Origin: Fulvia fulva
Lineage: Eukaryota > Ascomycota > Dothideomycetes > Mycosphaerellales > Mycosphaerellaceae
DNA: 64,000 bases
Reading direction: 5' to 3'
Assembly (NCBI RefSeq): GCF_020509005.1
Contig: NC_063020.1
Span: 1,860,001-1,924,000 of the forward strand
In this document: piece by piece, positions 11,201-22,700 of the stretch
How positions within the stretch are numbered: the first letter of the stretch is position 1
Layout of the letters: each line of letters begins with the position of its first letter
Made by a program: the position numbers and the translations under genes
The notes under the pieces: model-generated
Told to the model about the DNA's origin: nothing
The model's input: only the letters and a program-made list of their open reading frames with translations
Databases searched by the model: none

Positions 11201-11904
11201 TTCCGACAAGACCGCATGGCATGGGTCTGATGCAGGCCAAATTGAAGGGCCTCTTGCGCGGCGAGCCCTCCGAGCATTGCGACCAAGTCGGCCGTGTCCG
11301 CAGCCTGCCCACATCGACAATGTATGCCAGAGTGTACCCAAAGTATCTCTTTCCGACCATTGTCACTCGGTTGACAGTTGGGGATGGCATCAACGGCAGG
11401 TGTTTACATTGGGAACAACCTCGCGCGTTAACGGTTATGGAGGCAAGGAGAGCGCAGGGCTACCTAGATCACGAGGTCTTGATTGGCACTGCAGTGCAGC
11501 AGCTGTCAATTGTGGGCAACAGTGTTGATCGCAAAGTCGCCCTTATGCTTGGTCTGCTGCTGCGAGAGTCGTGGATGGGAGTTGATACGGCTGCTGCTGC
11601 TGGACATGATGCGTTGGATGATCGTGCTGACTTTGCTGATCTCGAGGACGAGGACTCTGGTCAAGATGAGGAGCAAGACTATGCTGGCTTCAACGCAGAG
11701 GAGGAGATGGGAGAGTCGCAGTCACCAGCCGCTGGATCAAGCGGCAACCACCAGGAGGTATCTCGCGCAACCGACGTGGAAGACATGAACATCGATAATC
11801 GAAGCGCAAAGATCGCACTCCAATTGAGCGCCGAGGAGATCGAGGAGGTCAAACGGGACCATTTCAGAGCCATTGGCCGCATCTTAGATGCGAGAGCACA
11901 GTAG
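8203..11904 (+). CDS. dim-2: DIM-2-type DNA (cytosine-5) methyltransferase
   Basis: One uninterrupted frame of 1233 residues, starting at the first Met (8203, MTGKRRSEA). The open frame before it has no ATG. Order of parts: a disordered nuclear N-terminus with basic clusters; a region resembling the replication-foci domain; a first BAH-like domain from about residue 436; a second from about 578; and the methyltransferase core from about 728. Motifs seen are I (GIFCGGGTFDRG), IV with the catalytic cysteine (AGSPCPGFS, about 809), VI (FVLENV, about 850), VIII (QQRSRVF, about 899) and X (VGNSVDRKVA, about 1101). An acidic tail follows. DIM-2 enzymes perform DNA methylation in ascomycetes, guided by H3K9 methylation, and silence repeats. 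BAH domains argue against the shorter RID enzymes. No stops or frameshifts break it. Confidence 0.88.
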   Translation: MTGKRRSEAITIEDSEDELAVSQPELSLKRPRRTLDEATSARELLTPSTPQSTRPGRQRQSTTSPSSALQDVDFLSESEVPERDVEPAKVIRREFAGVALSGPAYPRSAYHGWQTPSEPMLEALAITKLRTAFASKYAEVQEDEKPDYTFFRLDDFSIYRGDKSNNHDGELVSLHLLSRDFYGEFLFDGTLSVGDEKFYVQGVPFRILSVDGYGEVESTDLGSQLCIQSRIGGKGQQDIWYQLGRPAQEYKRFYQPFLWLARFTKHFVDYLLEHEKVSLMHFHGLFLEWLRDQYDEETTFREWLAIAGLEDFRGLVAANVGYLRKECYGVDPGKLLRHPLWGEVNPHRLAAIPEQPNLEPKTVVTPYAYECFSAMYFGDQLAKREVSTAVLRRVIKRKQRLRLTPRHIAQHESNAICSLLTPASMARDSPEPPLDVSAGDVVCVHPDLSTKWGADGSPWFVYVQQVRAHGDRTLLDVLWLYEPKDTTMGKAYYPFKNELFMSDNCSCGREALDLECAIEKLDVSWFPQDPYAEKGLFVRQKFRTIHQEDTYDFVALHNDDFVCKCEDRVPIFEECRSKYAIGDTVLVREWSSDRGEDRLQPAQIVHFDTAKRRIQLRRLDRRSEIEPESNAPPNELVLSPELYDKSCDKIIRKCHVRFFGDERDVVAPYDRGGLGDFYYIGFDEPETTISNTLPLPDESGELVYDAHDSLLPRINQGWHPKTQPRKGKLKGMGIFCGGGTFDRGLEEGGSVDFHYAVDWAEHALHSHRANVLKPETVKYFLGSVDDCLANAMKGNKNVAGPGQVELISAGSPCPGFSRLQMDQLSDKSRRNASMVASVVAYVDFYVPEYFVLENVVSMTSGMGRDKTENVFSQIIAALVGLGYQVQQFLMDAWSYGSSQQRSRVFIVASAPGLPPLNQPQHSHGHPPNAFQGRALGKSSNGLSFGIRKNCFAPFEHITPKQACSDLPNIDDAQVQLCLTFPDHRTAINEPAANRTRMAVVPTRPHGMGLMQAKLKGLLRGEPSEHCDQVGRVRSLPTSTMYARVYPKYLFPTIVTRLTVGDGINGRCLHWEQPRALTVMEARRAQGYLDHEVLIGTAVQQLSIVGNSVDRKVALMLGLLLRESWMGVDTAAAAGHDALDDRADFADLEDEDSGQDEEQDYAGFNAEEEMGESQSPAAGSSGNHQEVSRATDVEDMNIDNRSAKIALQLSAEEIEEVKRDHFRAIGRILDARAQ

Positions 11905-14900
11905 GCAGGTAACTGCTCCGCGTGATGTACAGTGCACTGGCACACTTGGACAGAGCACCAAGAATAGCTAGAATAGGTTCCTTTGGACTCGCTGTATGCA
12001 TCACATGGCTCTCATAATGGACTTAGACCAGTGCCTCCGACCCCGTTCTAAATGCCTTCTGACAGTATTCTCCTTGCTGTAGTGAATGTCGACCACCGAC
12101 TAGACTGCACTGGAGTCGTTTGGCTACACACCACACTCGAATGATACTCGACGAGCTTCCACAGTCGGTGCTTCCGCTATTGGCGCTGGTCATCTTAGGG
12201 TTAAGGTAGCGTGCTAAAACAATACATGGAACACATCGGAAAACTTCAGCATTGATGATCACCATTGAGGAAAGCCTGGTATGGTTACAACGTAGTCGAC
12301 GATAATGCTATCATAAGCTCAAGTTGATACAGGCACGTTATGGTGTGACGTTGATGTCTGCATCGGTGCGTGTTTTGCATACCGGAAGCATTGATTCATG
12401 TCACTGTTGGCGAACGTCGCAGAAGAATTGGGCTTGCGCTCTTGATGAGTAGATTTATTCGTACAGTGAATCAGCGAACGCGTGGTTCAGGTAGACGACG
12501 AAAGCGAATGTCTAGGTGTCATTAGTGAGGACTGGACAAGGACCTGCAAGCGGCACATGGGGGCACAGAGGTTTATCAAATATGAATATGATGCCCCATG
12601 TATTGGTACAGACCGGATCATTGTCATCAATGCAGCAGTTCTGTTGGCGCCGTGCCGCAATGATTGAGGCTGTGTCGTTATTCAATGTTGCAGTGTAGGC
12701 TGACTGCATAGCTGACAGGAAAGTTCTGAAAGCATCTGTCTGCCTTGGCGCATGTTCTTCTAACAAGGCAACAAATGCCTGTCAACCACTTGATCTCCTT
12801 GATTGATCAATGATGCGGCCATGTGTCTCGCATGGTCTTGATGATGTGAAGTGAATGCTCTTCGAGCCACCTTTCCGCCACACCCCAGTGAGCTGCCCTC
12901 AAGTCGCCCCCCCCCCCCAATCGTGCCGTCAGCAAAAGATCGTCAGGTACGCGGCACAGCTCATTCGCCTTGACCAGCTTGTACTGCGCTGCGGCTCGTC
13001 AAAATTGTCCTCTCGTAGGGACACAACATGATTGGTCATTGCCGTACACTTCTCTTCCCTGTAGATACTGTGTAGATGGTGGCGACATGGACATGAGTCC
13101 TTCCGATCTATGATGTCGTGTGAACCCAATGATATGTCCACCATGCTGCCTCCAACAAGTATGTGGCGTTACCACGAGGCACGGAGGTTGGCAAGGTGCA
13201 TATGTGGTAGTAGACTTGCCTCTTCGAGCCGAAGCCGTAAGGCGAATCGCATACGTGGCGATGATGACCTGTATGTGGTATGCTGCACGCCCTCTGGCAA
13301 AGGCGTATCAACGAAAAGGCCGCAAGAACTGCATTTGCCACGAAGCAAAAGCTGCCGCGCGGGTGTGCAAAAGCAATGAGGCGAGCAAGTAATTGTCGGT
13401 CAGAACTGTAATCGGACAATACCGGGGCAAGCGGCGGATCTGGGCCTCGAAGTCGGTGTGAAAGGAGCCGTGGGAGTACATTTGCCTCGTGTTAGGACAC
13501 TGCAGAGGGCCTGAATGCAGGATAGATGATCAATGAGCTGCACCGTCGTTTTTGCCGTCTCGTTCAATCGTACTGAACGAAGAGGTGAGGTGTACGAAGA
13601 CACGCGGCTGTTCTCACGACCGTTGCGTGTGGAAGTCATGCCGCGGCACACTTTGACCTCATCGGCCTCGTCTCGTGTATCTACAGTACAGTGCGTTGTA
13701 GTAGTCGCTCTGCACTGCTGATTTCAAGTCGGCGTCAGCCAAGTTTTGATCTCTGACACTGGTCTCGCAGAAGAGCCCTGCCTCTCGTACACAATAAGCA
13801 GAATGCTGACAGCACACCAATTTCTTGATTGGTACTCTGCCTGCACAAAACTGCACAAGCACAACGAGAGCTGCAGGCGTGTGTTGTGAAGTCAGCTGCT
13901 GGAGCGGTAACCTTCGTGTCCATGGCTGTGGTGATTAGAGTTGCGAGGTGCATGACTTTGCCGCGCAGCTCGCTGATGAACCTTCAAGCTTGTCTTCATC
14001 TTCGATGGTTGGGCATCAGAGGGATGGACATGAGCATCACTTCGCGAGCTTTACATTGTCTGCTGGTGCGAAGAGCTCAAGCGCTGCGAACGTGAAGACG
14101 ATTGAAAGCATGTAGCCGACATGACGAAAGATTTACTCCGCTGAACATGGTTCTGCTGAAGGTGCCGGGCGGTGCTAAGAAGTCGGCACAAGCATGCGTA
14201 CCTTATCGGCGAACGTCTCGGCATGCCGAAATGTTATTGAGAACACGTCCGACCTGACCAGGCACCATCGCTGTGCCCGAACGACTCTCAAAGTCAATCG
14301 TAATAAAGAGGAAGGTGCGAGCGTACGAAGTCATGGCTGTCCCATAGATTTATTGGCAAGGATATGCCAACATATTGTGCCGAGGACAGGCTGTCAAGCG
14401 GTTCCGCATGTCATCTTGGAAGGTGTCTCATGACGTACAGCGAACTTTCGAAGATACAACCAGCCATGCCAGTCAGCACCATGATCCATGCGTGAACGGA
14501 TTGCATGGGCGGCCGTACACGCGTGAATGGAAGGGTGATGATTTCCCGATTGGTATCAACCATGATGGAACATGTCCAACCGTAACCATCTCGGAAGAGT
14601 GAGACAGCGGTGCCTATATGTGCAGGATGGCACCATCTCACTGCGGAGTGCTCGTCCGTACGCTGAACGGCATCGTGTCGTGCGGCGGCTCCTGGCGCTT
14701 ATCTTGCTTTCCCTTACTCAACTGTGGTCACACGGTCTTTGATGACTCGGCTTGTTGAGGCATCCATGCTATTGAAAGGGTCAGACGGTGCTCATGAGGG
14801 CGTTATTAGCATGATCAAGGACCAAGTCTTGCTGACCGCAAATTGGGCGGCTGCATAGGGCTGATGAATGTCAGGCACTCCACCAGCATCTTCCTGAAAG

Positions 14901-16919
14901 ACATTGCTGCGTGGCCCTGACTCGCCTGTAACATGTTCCGCATGAAGTTACGATCATGTGGTTTCAAGCGGGTTGCTAGATTCGGTTCGTCCGTGAGCTT
15001 TGTGTTCATAGGGGCCCTGTCGAGCGACGCCACTTTTTTGCCTCCAGGTCCAAGAGCAGGGCAAACAGGGTCCAGGTTATGTCGGTGAGTGCAACGGCTA
15101 TGCTTCGACTTTGTACTCCCGTCGGCGTCTTGTCGACATGCGAAGTAGAGCGCGGCGCCGATAGCTACCCTTCCTTGTGCCGAGAGCTTGTCTATAGCAA
15201 CGTCGTTCCTTCACTGACGATGAGGCCGGACTGCCATTTAGTAGGTACCGTGCTATACTGGCGCCGTTTCTGACGGCACCGCGCGCTTGCTGCAGCAGCA
15301 ACGAATTTCATCTGGCTGTCTCGGCCGGGTCGTTGATGGCGCCTTCCCACGTGGTGGTGGTGATCCGCCCCGCGATTGAAGGTTCGCCTTTGGGATGCAT
15401 ATTAGATTGACAGACCTTTGCTAGGCGTGCTAGCAATGACCTCGCCTCATGTTATGGGCGAGGCGCAGCTACCACCAGTTTGACATGCAGTCAGCAGAAC
15501 ACCTTCGTTGGCAAAGTGCTACTCCTGCTCATCTCGTCGCTCGAGGGACACCTCATCAGCATCGAACACGAAAACCAACTGGTGCCGAGCAGATCTCTGC
15601 TTTGCCGGGCCGAAGCTACGGGAATGGGGGAATGGGTTGGGCAGCAAGACAACAAGTGAACAACCTTAGAAGCGACATCGACGAGTCTACGTCGTCGATA
15701 ATATTGGCCGCCCAGCAGGTAGCGGCGAATATTATTGACTGTCCGTCAGATTAGCAAATGAGAATATTCTCGTGAGTGTGCTAGGTGGTAGCTGCAATCA
15801 TTGTCCAGAAGGGAGCAAGCAGTCGATGCAGATAACCAGGAATCAAGACGTCGTGCTACACGAGCCTCACGAGGTCGACGGTCGGAAGGCGGTCAAGCAG
15901 GCTGCCAGCAAGTCAACTTTGATTGCTTCGTATCACGCGCAGTCTGGCCGCGGTCGAAGTCCAGGTTGTGGGTGACGTGACTTAGTGTTGTACTCCGTGA
16001 TCCAGAGAAAAACCATAATTGTCCTGGACCACACTGGGCCAGGCTGGTCATAAGATGAATCCGCTATGGCCCATCGTCTTTTGTAGTGGGGCCGACTGTC
16101 GTGACTTATGCGGTGTAGACTTGCTAAGCAGCTGATAATCGCATGACCTGACCTGGGAATAACTACGGCTGCAGTCAAATACCGTAGGTACATCAAGACG
16201 TGGCTCTTTCCTTGTTGAAGGCAAAGCCAGGCAGAAAGGGCGTTGTTTCCCGACATTTTGGTCGTTCTCTATCGTGTCGCGCCTCCTGCATAGGCGATAT
16301 GAACGACACGACACGTGGGCTCAGAGCCGCATTCTGCCATTCGGACGACGCAGATGTGGCGGTCTCCATTGTGAGGCGTGCCGTCAGGGGCGCATGGAGA
16401 CTTTCTGTAATGTACCACCAAAGAGTCGCTCTGGATGGTTGACATGCCTGTATGTTGCATTTTCAGGAAGCGCCATGACGGCTGTCGGAACAGTTACGCG
16501 CGAAGCAGGCGCTATGTGCGACGATCAATTGCTCAGGGCGAAGGAAGAGGGCAATCTGGAACACTTCAATGTTGGCGCTGACGAAGGCGACGATCCTCTG
16601 CCCTCCGCATTATTATCCCACTCCTGCAAGCCACATCTTGCCTCACTTTGCGAGTCTCGTCCTGAGCTGTTGCGGTGCCGCGAACGAGATGACACTTGAG
16701 CCGCGAACACAAGGAATCGCGGTCCAGCTTGCGCGCAGACGCGGACCATGTGGTCATAGTTTGCGAGAAGCGCAATCGCATTGATCTGGAGCCATGAGGT
16801 GAGACTGTGAGCAAGATTTGTCGTCGAGAGAGACAATTACATGCAAGCTCTTGCCACGCACATCCCTGCACAATCGGTGGATTCAACTCGAAAGATCGAT
16901 GTCGGAACTTGGGGTGCAA
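11905..16919. other. Gene-poor stretch, no supported gene
   Basis: Five kilobases with only short, overlapping frames on both strands and none with recognisable domains, splice-joined conservation or a convincing start. A C12 run lies at 12907-12918. No tandem array, rRNA or tRNA was seen. Base composition is not obviously AT-rich, so it does not look like a heavily mutated repeat block. It may hold old, unrecognisable repeat remnants. Confidence 0.5.
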
Positions 16920-16928
16920 ATGTAGTCA
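16920..16928. repeat. Left 9-bp target-site duplication of MITE
   Basis: ATGTAGTCA directly before the left inverted-repeat arm. The identical nonamer directly follows the right arm at 17409-17417. Confidence 0.8.
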
Positions 16929-17408
16929 GCCACAAGCTTCGCCGCACCCCAACAATCGCCGCACCCCAGCTCGGACTCTCGCGTTCCGACACATGGTGTT
17001 GCTGGCTTGTATCAATTGCCACACACGCTCAAAATACACGATATGTAGCTCAAATTGCTCAGAATAGCATCGCGAATACAGAATTTGAGAGCCTGTGGGC
17101 ACTATAGTGGGCTCCATGGTGTGTTGTTGTATGTGGTGAGGTGGTGAGAAAGCAAGAAACGCGTGAATCTCGACACGGGCGCATGAAGCTTTGGTGGGGC
17201 TCTCACCAAAATCCCATGCCGAAGCGTCAACACCAACCTCTCGGCAACACAACGTGTTTTTACGCGATATGAGTATGCAGAAAATGGAAACAGATAGCTG
17301 CGAACACATTGGGAAAAGAATCAATGTTGATATGAGCAATATTGGTGGTGTTGATGATAAAAAGTCACTGGGGTGCGGCGATTGCTGGGGTGCGGCGAAG
17401 CTTGTGGC
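16929..17408. mobile_element. 480-bp MITE-like element with 41-bp terminal inverted repeats
   Basis: Left arm 16929-16969 and right arm 17368-17408 are inverted copies, 40 of 41 bases identical (one A/G difference). Each arm begins GCCACAAGCTT inward and contains two direct copies of CGCCGCACCCC six bases apart. The element is flanked on both sides by the same 9-bp sequence, a target duplication of the size made by Mutator-like (MULE) transposases. The 398-bp interior has no convincing coding frame, so it is a non-autonomous element that needed a transposase from elsewhere. The near-identity of the arms suggests a fairly recent insertion. Confidence 0.8.
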
Positions 17409-17417
17409 ATGTAGTCA
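17409..17417. repeat. Right 9-bp target-site duplication of MITE
   Basis: ATGTAGTCA directly after the right arm, the same as the left flank at 16920-16928. Confidence 0.8.
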
Positions 17418-17568
17418 CGGTGCAGATAGCCACGCTCCACACTGACCAAACCGCCCAAAACAACTGGTGGGATTATGTTCATTTCTCTGAAGGTGTTGTT
17501 CTATCTCTCTATTCACATCCACACCACCTTGTTCTTCGTTCTGCTGCGTCTATAGTCACAATGTGTAT

Positions 17569-17802
17569 CTACTGCGTTCTTCTGACCCCTGCTGAATATG
17601 ATATTCTCCAATCTCTCGGGTGATATGGCTGTCTTGAGCCTGCAGTGTCCAGAGCATTGCGCACCTGATGCCTTGTGGGTGCGAAGAGCGGTTTGAAGGT
17701 CTTAACAAGGTCTCTTTGCGAGCACTTGATGCCCTTAAGTCTGCAGTAGTGATAGGCTCCTACTATCTGATTCTTTTGAGGTGTTGAAAGGTGTTTGGTC
17801 AT
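17569..17802 (-). pseudogene. Relic of a transposase N-terminal helix-turn-helix domain
   Basis: From an ATG at 17802 the frame reads MTKHLSTPQKNQIVGAYHYC, then a KCSQRDLVKTF helix and an RHQVRNAL helix, and stops at 17569. This resembles the N-terminal DNA-binding domain found at the start of fungal Tc1/mariner-type transposases. After about 60 residues the frame changes, since a different frame carries REIGEYHIQQG. No catalytic DDE domain follows. It lies about 150 bp outside the MITE and is not clearly part of it. Confidence 0.5.
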
Positions 17803-18846
17803 CTTGCAGTAGCTTCTCCAATCCAAGAAACAGGTGAAAAGTTTGCGACGGTAGCATGCGACAACAACACCACATATAGCCAATCCAAGCACGACAATTT
17901 ATTCAGTGATGTATCCAGATACGTATATATATTTGCTGGTTGCAATGGGCCTGATATTGGATAAAGAAAACACGATTGAAGATGTGGTGTTGTTTTTTGG
18001 TGGAGGTGGGCGCTTTGGTCCGTATGACGCGTGATAGCCAAGCGGTATGCTGTAGATAGTGCACCATTTCCCTGCGCAAGCGTTAACAGTTCCCGATCTC
18101 GAGTCCGTTACGGGCCGACATTGTCTTGGTCACACAAGATATCGTGTTTCTGGAGTAGATGACAGGACCTGCCAAACTCGACACTGCAAGATGCAACAAC
18201 CCACACAGATTCTGGTGAATCAGGGGTGACGGGTCTTGTACTGTTGCGCTATAATCGAAGTTGCTTGATTCAAGCTGCTTCGCAAGTGGCGGGGCATCGT
18301 CAAGTCAGCCAGCTCAATCATGGACGTTAAGGTTCCGGTGGAGCGGAGCAACGACGACATTCCACATCCCGAGCACTGCAGCGCCAATATCGAAGAAGGA
18401 GAAGACGGTGAGGATGCGGTGAGTCGCCTCTTCAGAAGGCGGTGGACGATGGAGAAGCAGGACGATAGTGGCGGGTGTTTGTCGATGACTGCCCAGCAGT
18501 GCTCCCGTTTATCAGATCTCGCAGTACGGCAGCAGCCCATCACATTGCTGCTGATCCCTGCTACGTCCACCAGGCCCTAGGTAGTGGCTACCACACTGCC
18601 GGCTGGCCGCAGGGAGCTGTATCGCCCGCGCTTCGCGTTGCTGCGCTGTGTGTGCGTTTGAAATCTGCGTTTGCATTGCATAGCGGCGCAGGAGGCTCCG
18701 CGAATCGTGCTACTGCGTGACATTGCGCACTGCTTGCTGGCTGTCCTGCTGCCCGCCACACTGCACTGCACTGCGCTGATACTCGACCACCGTCGGCTAT
18801 TGCGGTACAGGGCCACAGCACCGCACCGCACCGCACACCACCTGAC

Positions 18847-18892
18847 TGACTACTGACTACTGACTACTGACTACTGACTACTGACTACTGAC
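18847..18892. repeat. Heptamer tandem repeat (TGACTAC)n
   Basis: About 6.5 perfect copies of TGACTAC, preceded by a partial unit. It is not a telomeric (TTAGGG) repeat. Confidence 0.9.
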
Positions 18893-19582
18893 CGCGGTAT
18901 CTTGCCTCGCGCAAACCACACGGCTCCTGGCACCCGGCCTGGCTCTGCTGCTGCCCCCCCCCCCCCACGAAGCTCATCTGGCTTTGCCTCACGTCGCTGC
19001 TAGTCTCGCGTGCCTGGCGGCGTCGACATCCGAGCACTCTTCCTGGCCAGTCGTGAGGTGAGGGCGCAAATAAGGTTTCGTCTTGTTCCAGCGACCAGCT
19101 GGTTGGACTCGCAGTTTGTGTTCGCTGGACTCATCCGCTCAAACTCAGTGTCTGGCTGTCTGCACGTAGCCACGGTAGCGTCGCGGAGCCAGCGTGCCTT
19201 CCTAGTTCTATCAGCTAGACGTGCGCTCCGGAAACGACGACGACCGTTGGGTGGTGTACCGACCGCACCACACACCGCACCACACACCCTTGCAGGCGTG
19301 CACCGTTGCGCGCTGTCGTCTGCGCTGCGCTGCCCTGCGTGTGCCTGCTTATCCGTCCACGTCGCTGCGACCTGAACCCAGCTTAGACTCGTCGAGCAGT
19401 GGCCACCTGCACCGCGACACTCGAACAGAGTCTGCCGTTCCCAGCCTAAGCCTGCTGGCCGACACCTGCTTAAGCCTGATCCGACGTGCCTGCTCACTTC
19501 CGGCCGACGAGACTCGAGCGCTGCGCCTGATCTCGCGCCTATTCCTGACCAAGGCCTTGCCTTGCCTTGCCTTACCTGACCA

Positions 19583-19612
<30 letters not shown>
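19583..19612. repeat. Hexamer tandem repeat (GAGCCT)5
   Basis: Five perfect copies of GAGCCT in the presumed leader of the Zn2Cys6 gene. In one frame it would read as alternating residues, but it lies before the chosen start. Confidence 0.9.
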
Positions 19613-19613
<1 letters not shown>

Positions 19614-19775
19614 CGCACGCCCGCTCGCCTCAGATTGGATTGCAGTGCCGGCTCGTCATTGCTGGCTGACCGGACGAGGGCAAGCTCTGCTCCAAGATCC
19701 CCGTGTTCCGAACGAGCACACAGTTGGCCGAGACGTAGCTCAGCCTTGACCGCATGGCTCTGCTGTCCTTGCGTT

Positions 19776-22700
19776 ATGGACTCCAGGAGACCGCCCTACC
19801 AAGGCCATCCTCCCCAAGCACCACCACCACCACCCCCTCCTCCTCCACCACACCACGATCCACGCCAGCAGCAGCAGCAGCACCAACCCGCGAACCACCA
19901 CTACGCGCCGCAGCCTCCTCCTCCCCCACCGCCCTCCTACCATCCTCAGCACCATAGCGGTCCGCCGCCGCCACACACTCAAGCTCAAGGCCCTCCACAT
20001 CAACAGCAGCAGCACCATCCTGCGCCATACCAGCCAGGACCGCCTGCGCCAGAGCGGCTGCCACCGATACAGGCCGCCTACGCGCAGCAACCGACCTCCG
20101 CCTCGTCTACAGACCAGCCCACGCTGCCCTCCTTCCGACAGCCCTCAGCGCCGCCACAGCACGATCCGCGTGACGGCGCCCCACCAGAACATTATCATCC
20201 CTACAACCACAACCGCTCCGGCCATGCCACTCCGGCGCCGGTGAACAGATCATACTCGCACGACTCTGGGCACCAGCGCTCGCCCGCAACACCGGCAGGC
20301 CCTGGGCCGGGCTCGTTTCCTCCCAGTCAAGCACAGGACGGCGCACAGCAGCCGCCTGGACAACCACCTCACCATATGGAGCATGGTCATCATGGGTATC
20401 CGCCCACGAACGGCCACCTACCGCATGGCCTACCGCCACCAGGTCCACAGCACCACCCCGAGTCGCATCCCCAGCAGCAGATGACGCCCATGATGGACAA
20501 CCACTACCAGGCTTACGGTCCACCGCCGCCCAACCAGCAGCCTATGGGGTACGCTCAATACAACTCTGGTCCTGTCAGCACCATGTATGGACAGAAACGG
20601 AAGCAGATGCGGGCTACTCAGGTTTGTTTGGCATCCTCCCAAGTTTGTGGTAAGCTTCGCTAATCGGTTTCAGGCATGCGAACAATGCAGACAGCGCAAG
20701 CAAAAGTGCGACGAAGGCTCGCCATGTTCGTTCTGCAAAGAGAACAATCTTTCCTGTCAATATCGTGACACCCCTCCTGCGAAGTATGCTAATGTGATCT
20801 TTGGTTGTGAGCATCCGCTAACCAAAGTGCAGGACTGATAAGAACATGGAGAAGCTGCTCAGCTACATGGAAGCTCACTCTGCTGGACTGCAGGAACTGA
20901 CGAACAAAATCGACAGTTTCGAGGTGCGGTTACGCCACGTTGAGCAGAACGCACAACGCGATGGCCACACTCAACGCGATAATCACACTCAACGCGATAG
21001 TCACACTCTACGCGATAGTCATACCGTGGCGGGTGCAGGAATCGACGAAGGTCGAGTGCAGGACGAGCCACTTCCAGTCAAACGCAAGCCAGAATTGGAC
21101 GATCACAGGACTGCACCGCATAAGTTGCTACTGCTGTGGCCAAGCGTTCGTCCGCTCTTGGCAGCGGCTCATGTTGAGCATAACGATGGATATGTCATGG
21201 AAGCCGAAGACAGAGGGGTCTTGCGCCTGTGGACGCGGGGCGAAGGCATCGATGAAAATGATGGCACCCAGCCGGGTGGCCCAGCCAGTCCTGCGAGAAG
21301 TGAGGACAGTGGCGAAGGTGCTAACGCTCCTACACCGCACGCTGAGGGTCTATGGGGATCTGGGTTTCCATCGACACCGGGCAGCGACGTTCGAAGATCA
21401 GATCCGTATGGTGCTGGTGGTTTGAAGCCCAATGGTGAAATCGACCTCGACGCGAACGTGGTCAACAGGCTCTACGACAGCTATATGAAAAGCCTTCACA
21501 TCATGCATCCATTCCTGGACAAAAGGAGACTGCGGAGAATGTTCGACGTCTTCATCAAACGTTACAGTACCGGCCGACCACGTGCTACCTTTGCCGTGGG
21601 TATGCAGCATGACTCTGACCACAGACCGATGAAAAGACAGCGTTCGAATGGGTCGACCGCCAATCCAGGCACCGGTTCTGATCACGACATGCGCAGAGAG
21701 CAGACAGAACGATCGCCTGGGAACGCGATCATCTACCTTGTTCTTGCGCTTGGTAAGATTTGCGAATGGCGCGATCCTTTGCCATCGATCGTGCCTGACA
21801 GCAAGTTGCAAGCCAACACGGTCGTCTCGCATCAGATCTCCGGCATGCGTGGCTTTGCAGCAAGTTCTCCGATTTCTGCTAATATTAAGCCTTCGCCGAT
21901 GTCACCAAAGTCGACACCAACGACTCAGCCTACGCCCCCATCCGAAGCGAATTTGCGACTTAACGACTCCAGAAGTCGACGATCTTCTGTTGAAGGATCG
22001 CCAATGGCCCCGGCTGGACCACGCAATTTAGACGTGATACCAGGCGTTGCGTACTATGCTAAAGCTGCGGAGATCCTCGGCGACCAGGGTGACGGCAATG
22101 ACCTTGTACATGCGCAGATGTTCTTGCTCGCTGGACTGTACAAGGGTCAACTGGCTCGCGTGAAGGAAAGTATGAGCTGGTTCTCCATGGCAGGTCGTGC
22201 CATCATGATCTTACTCGATCGGTACAAGCTGTACAACGACAATTACTGGGAGGCTTATGGTGACGTACGACGCCAGCATGAGCGGGCACAGAACAAGATC
22301 AAGGACACTCGACAGAGCTTGATCGTGCTAGCTTCCTGGTCCTGCCTGCAATTGGAGAGTGACATCCTCGCTGAATTGAGATTGCCATCAAGTAACATAC
22401 AGACTATCGAGAACCTGCTTCTTATGCCGCATAAGGTCGATGAGGTCGACGACTCATACAGCGGACTCGACACGGACGCGAAGCCTGAGGATTACGACAC
22501 CATACTCTTGTTCTACACTTCACAACTTTTCTTGCGGCGAAAGCTGAACCAAGTTCATCAGGAGATGTATGGACCAGGATGCCTTGGGATGCCGATTTCT
22601 GCAGTACAGACCATGCTACAGGAGCACGAGAGTCTTCTCAGTAAATGGCGGGATGGTCTTCCAGACAAGCTTCAATGGGACGACTCTGATGCTCCTCCGT

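Larger units (their letters stand above)
17893..19775. other. Intergenic stretch and long low-complexity leader of the Zn2Cys6 gene
   Basis: No gene is supported. The part nearest the transcription factor gene is full of simple sequence: heptamer repeats, a C13 run (18954-18966), CCGCA-type repeats near 18820-18835 and 19260-19290, and GAGCCT hexamers. Long open frames here, for example the extension upstream of 19776, translate to repeat-rich sequence and I read them as leader, not protein. Confidence 0.45.

Noticed and set aside
16274..16699. A 141-residue frame near the MITE
   Set aside because: No recognisable feature and overlapped by other frames of similar length on both strands.
18847..18892. 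Possible telomere-like repeat
   Set aside because: The unit is TGACTAC, not TTAGGG, and it is internal and short.
19221..19775. N-terminal extension of the Zn2Cys6 protein
   Set aside because: Open but repeat-derived, and a good ATG at 19776 starts the proline-rich protein.
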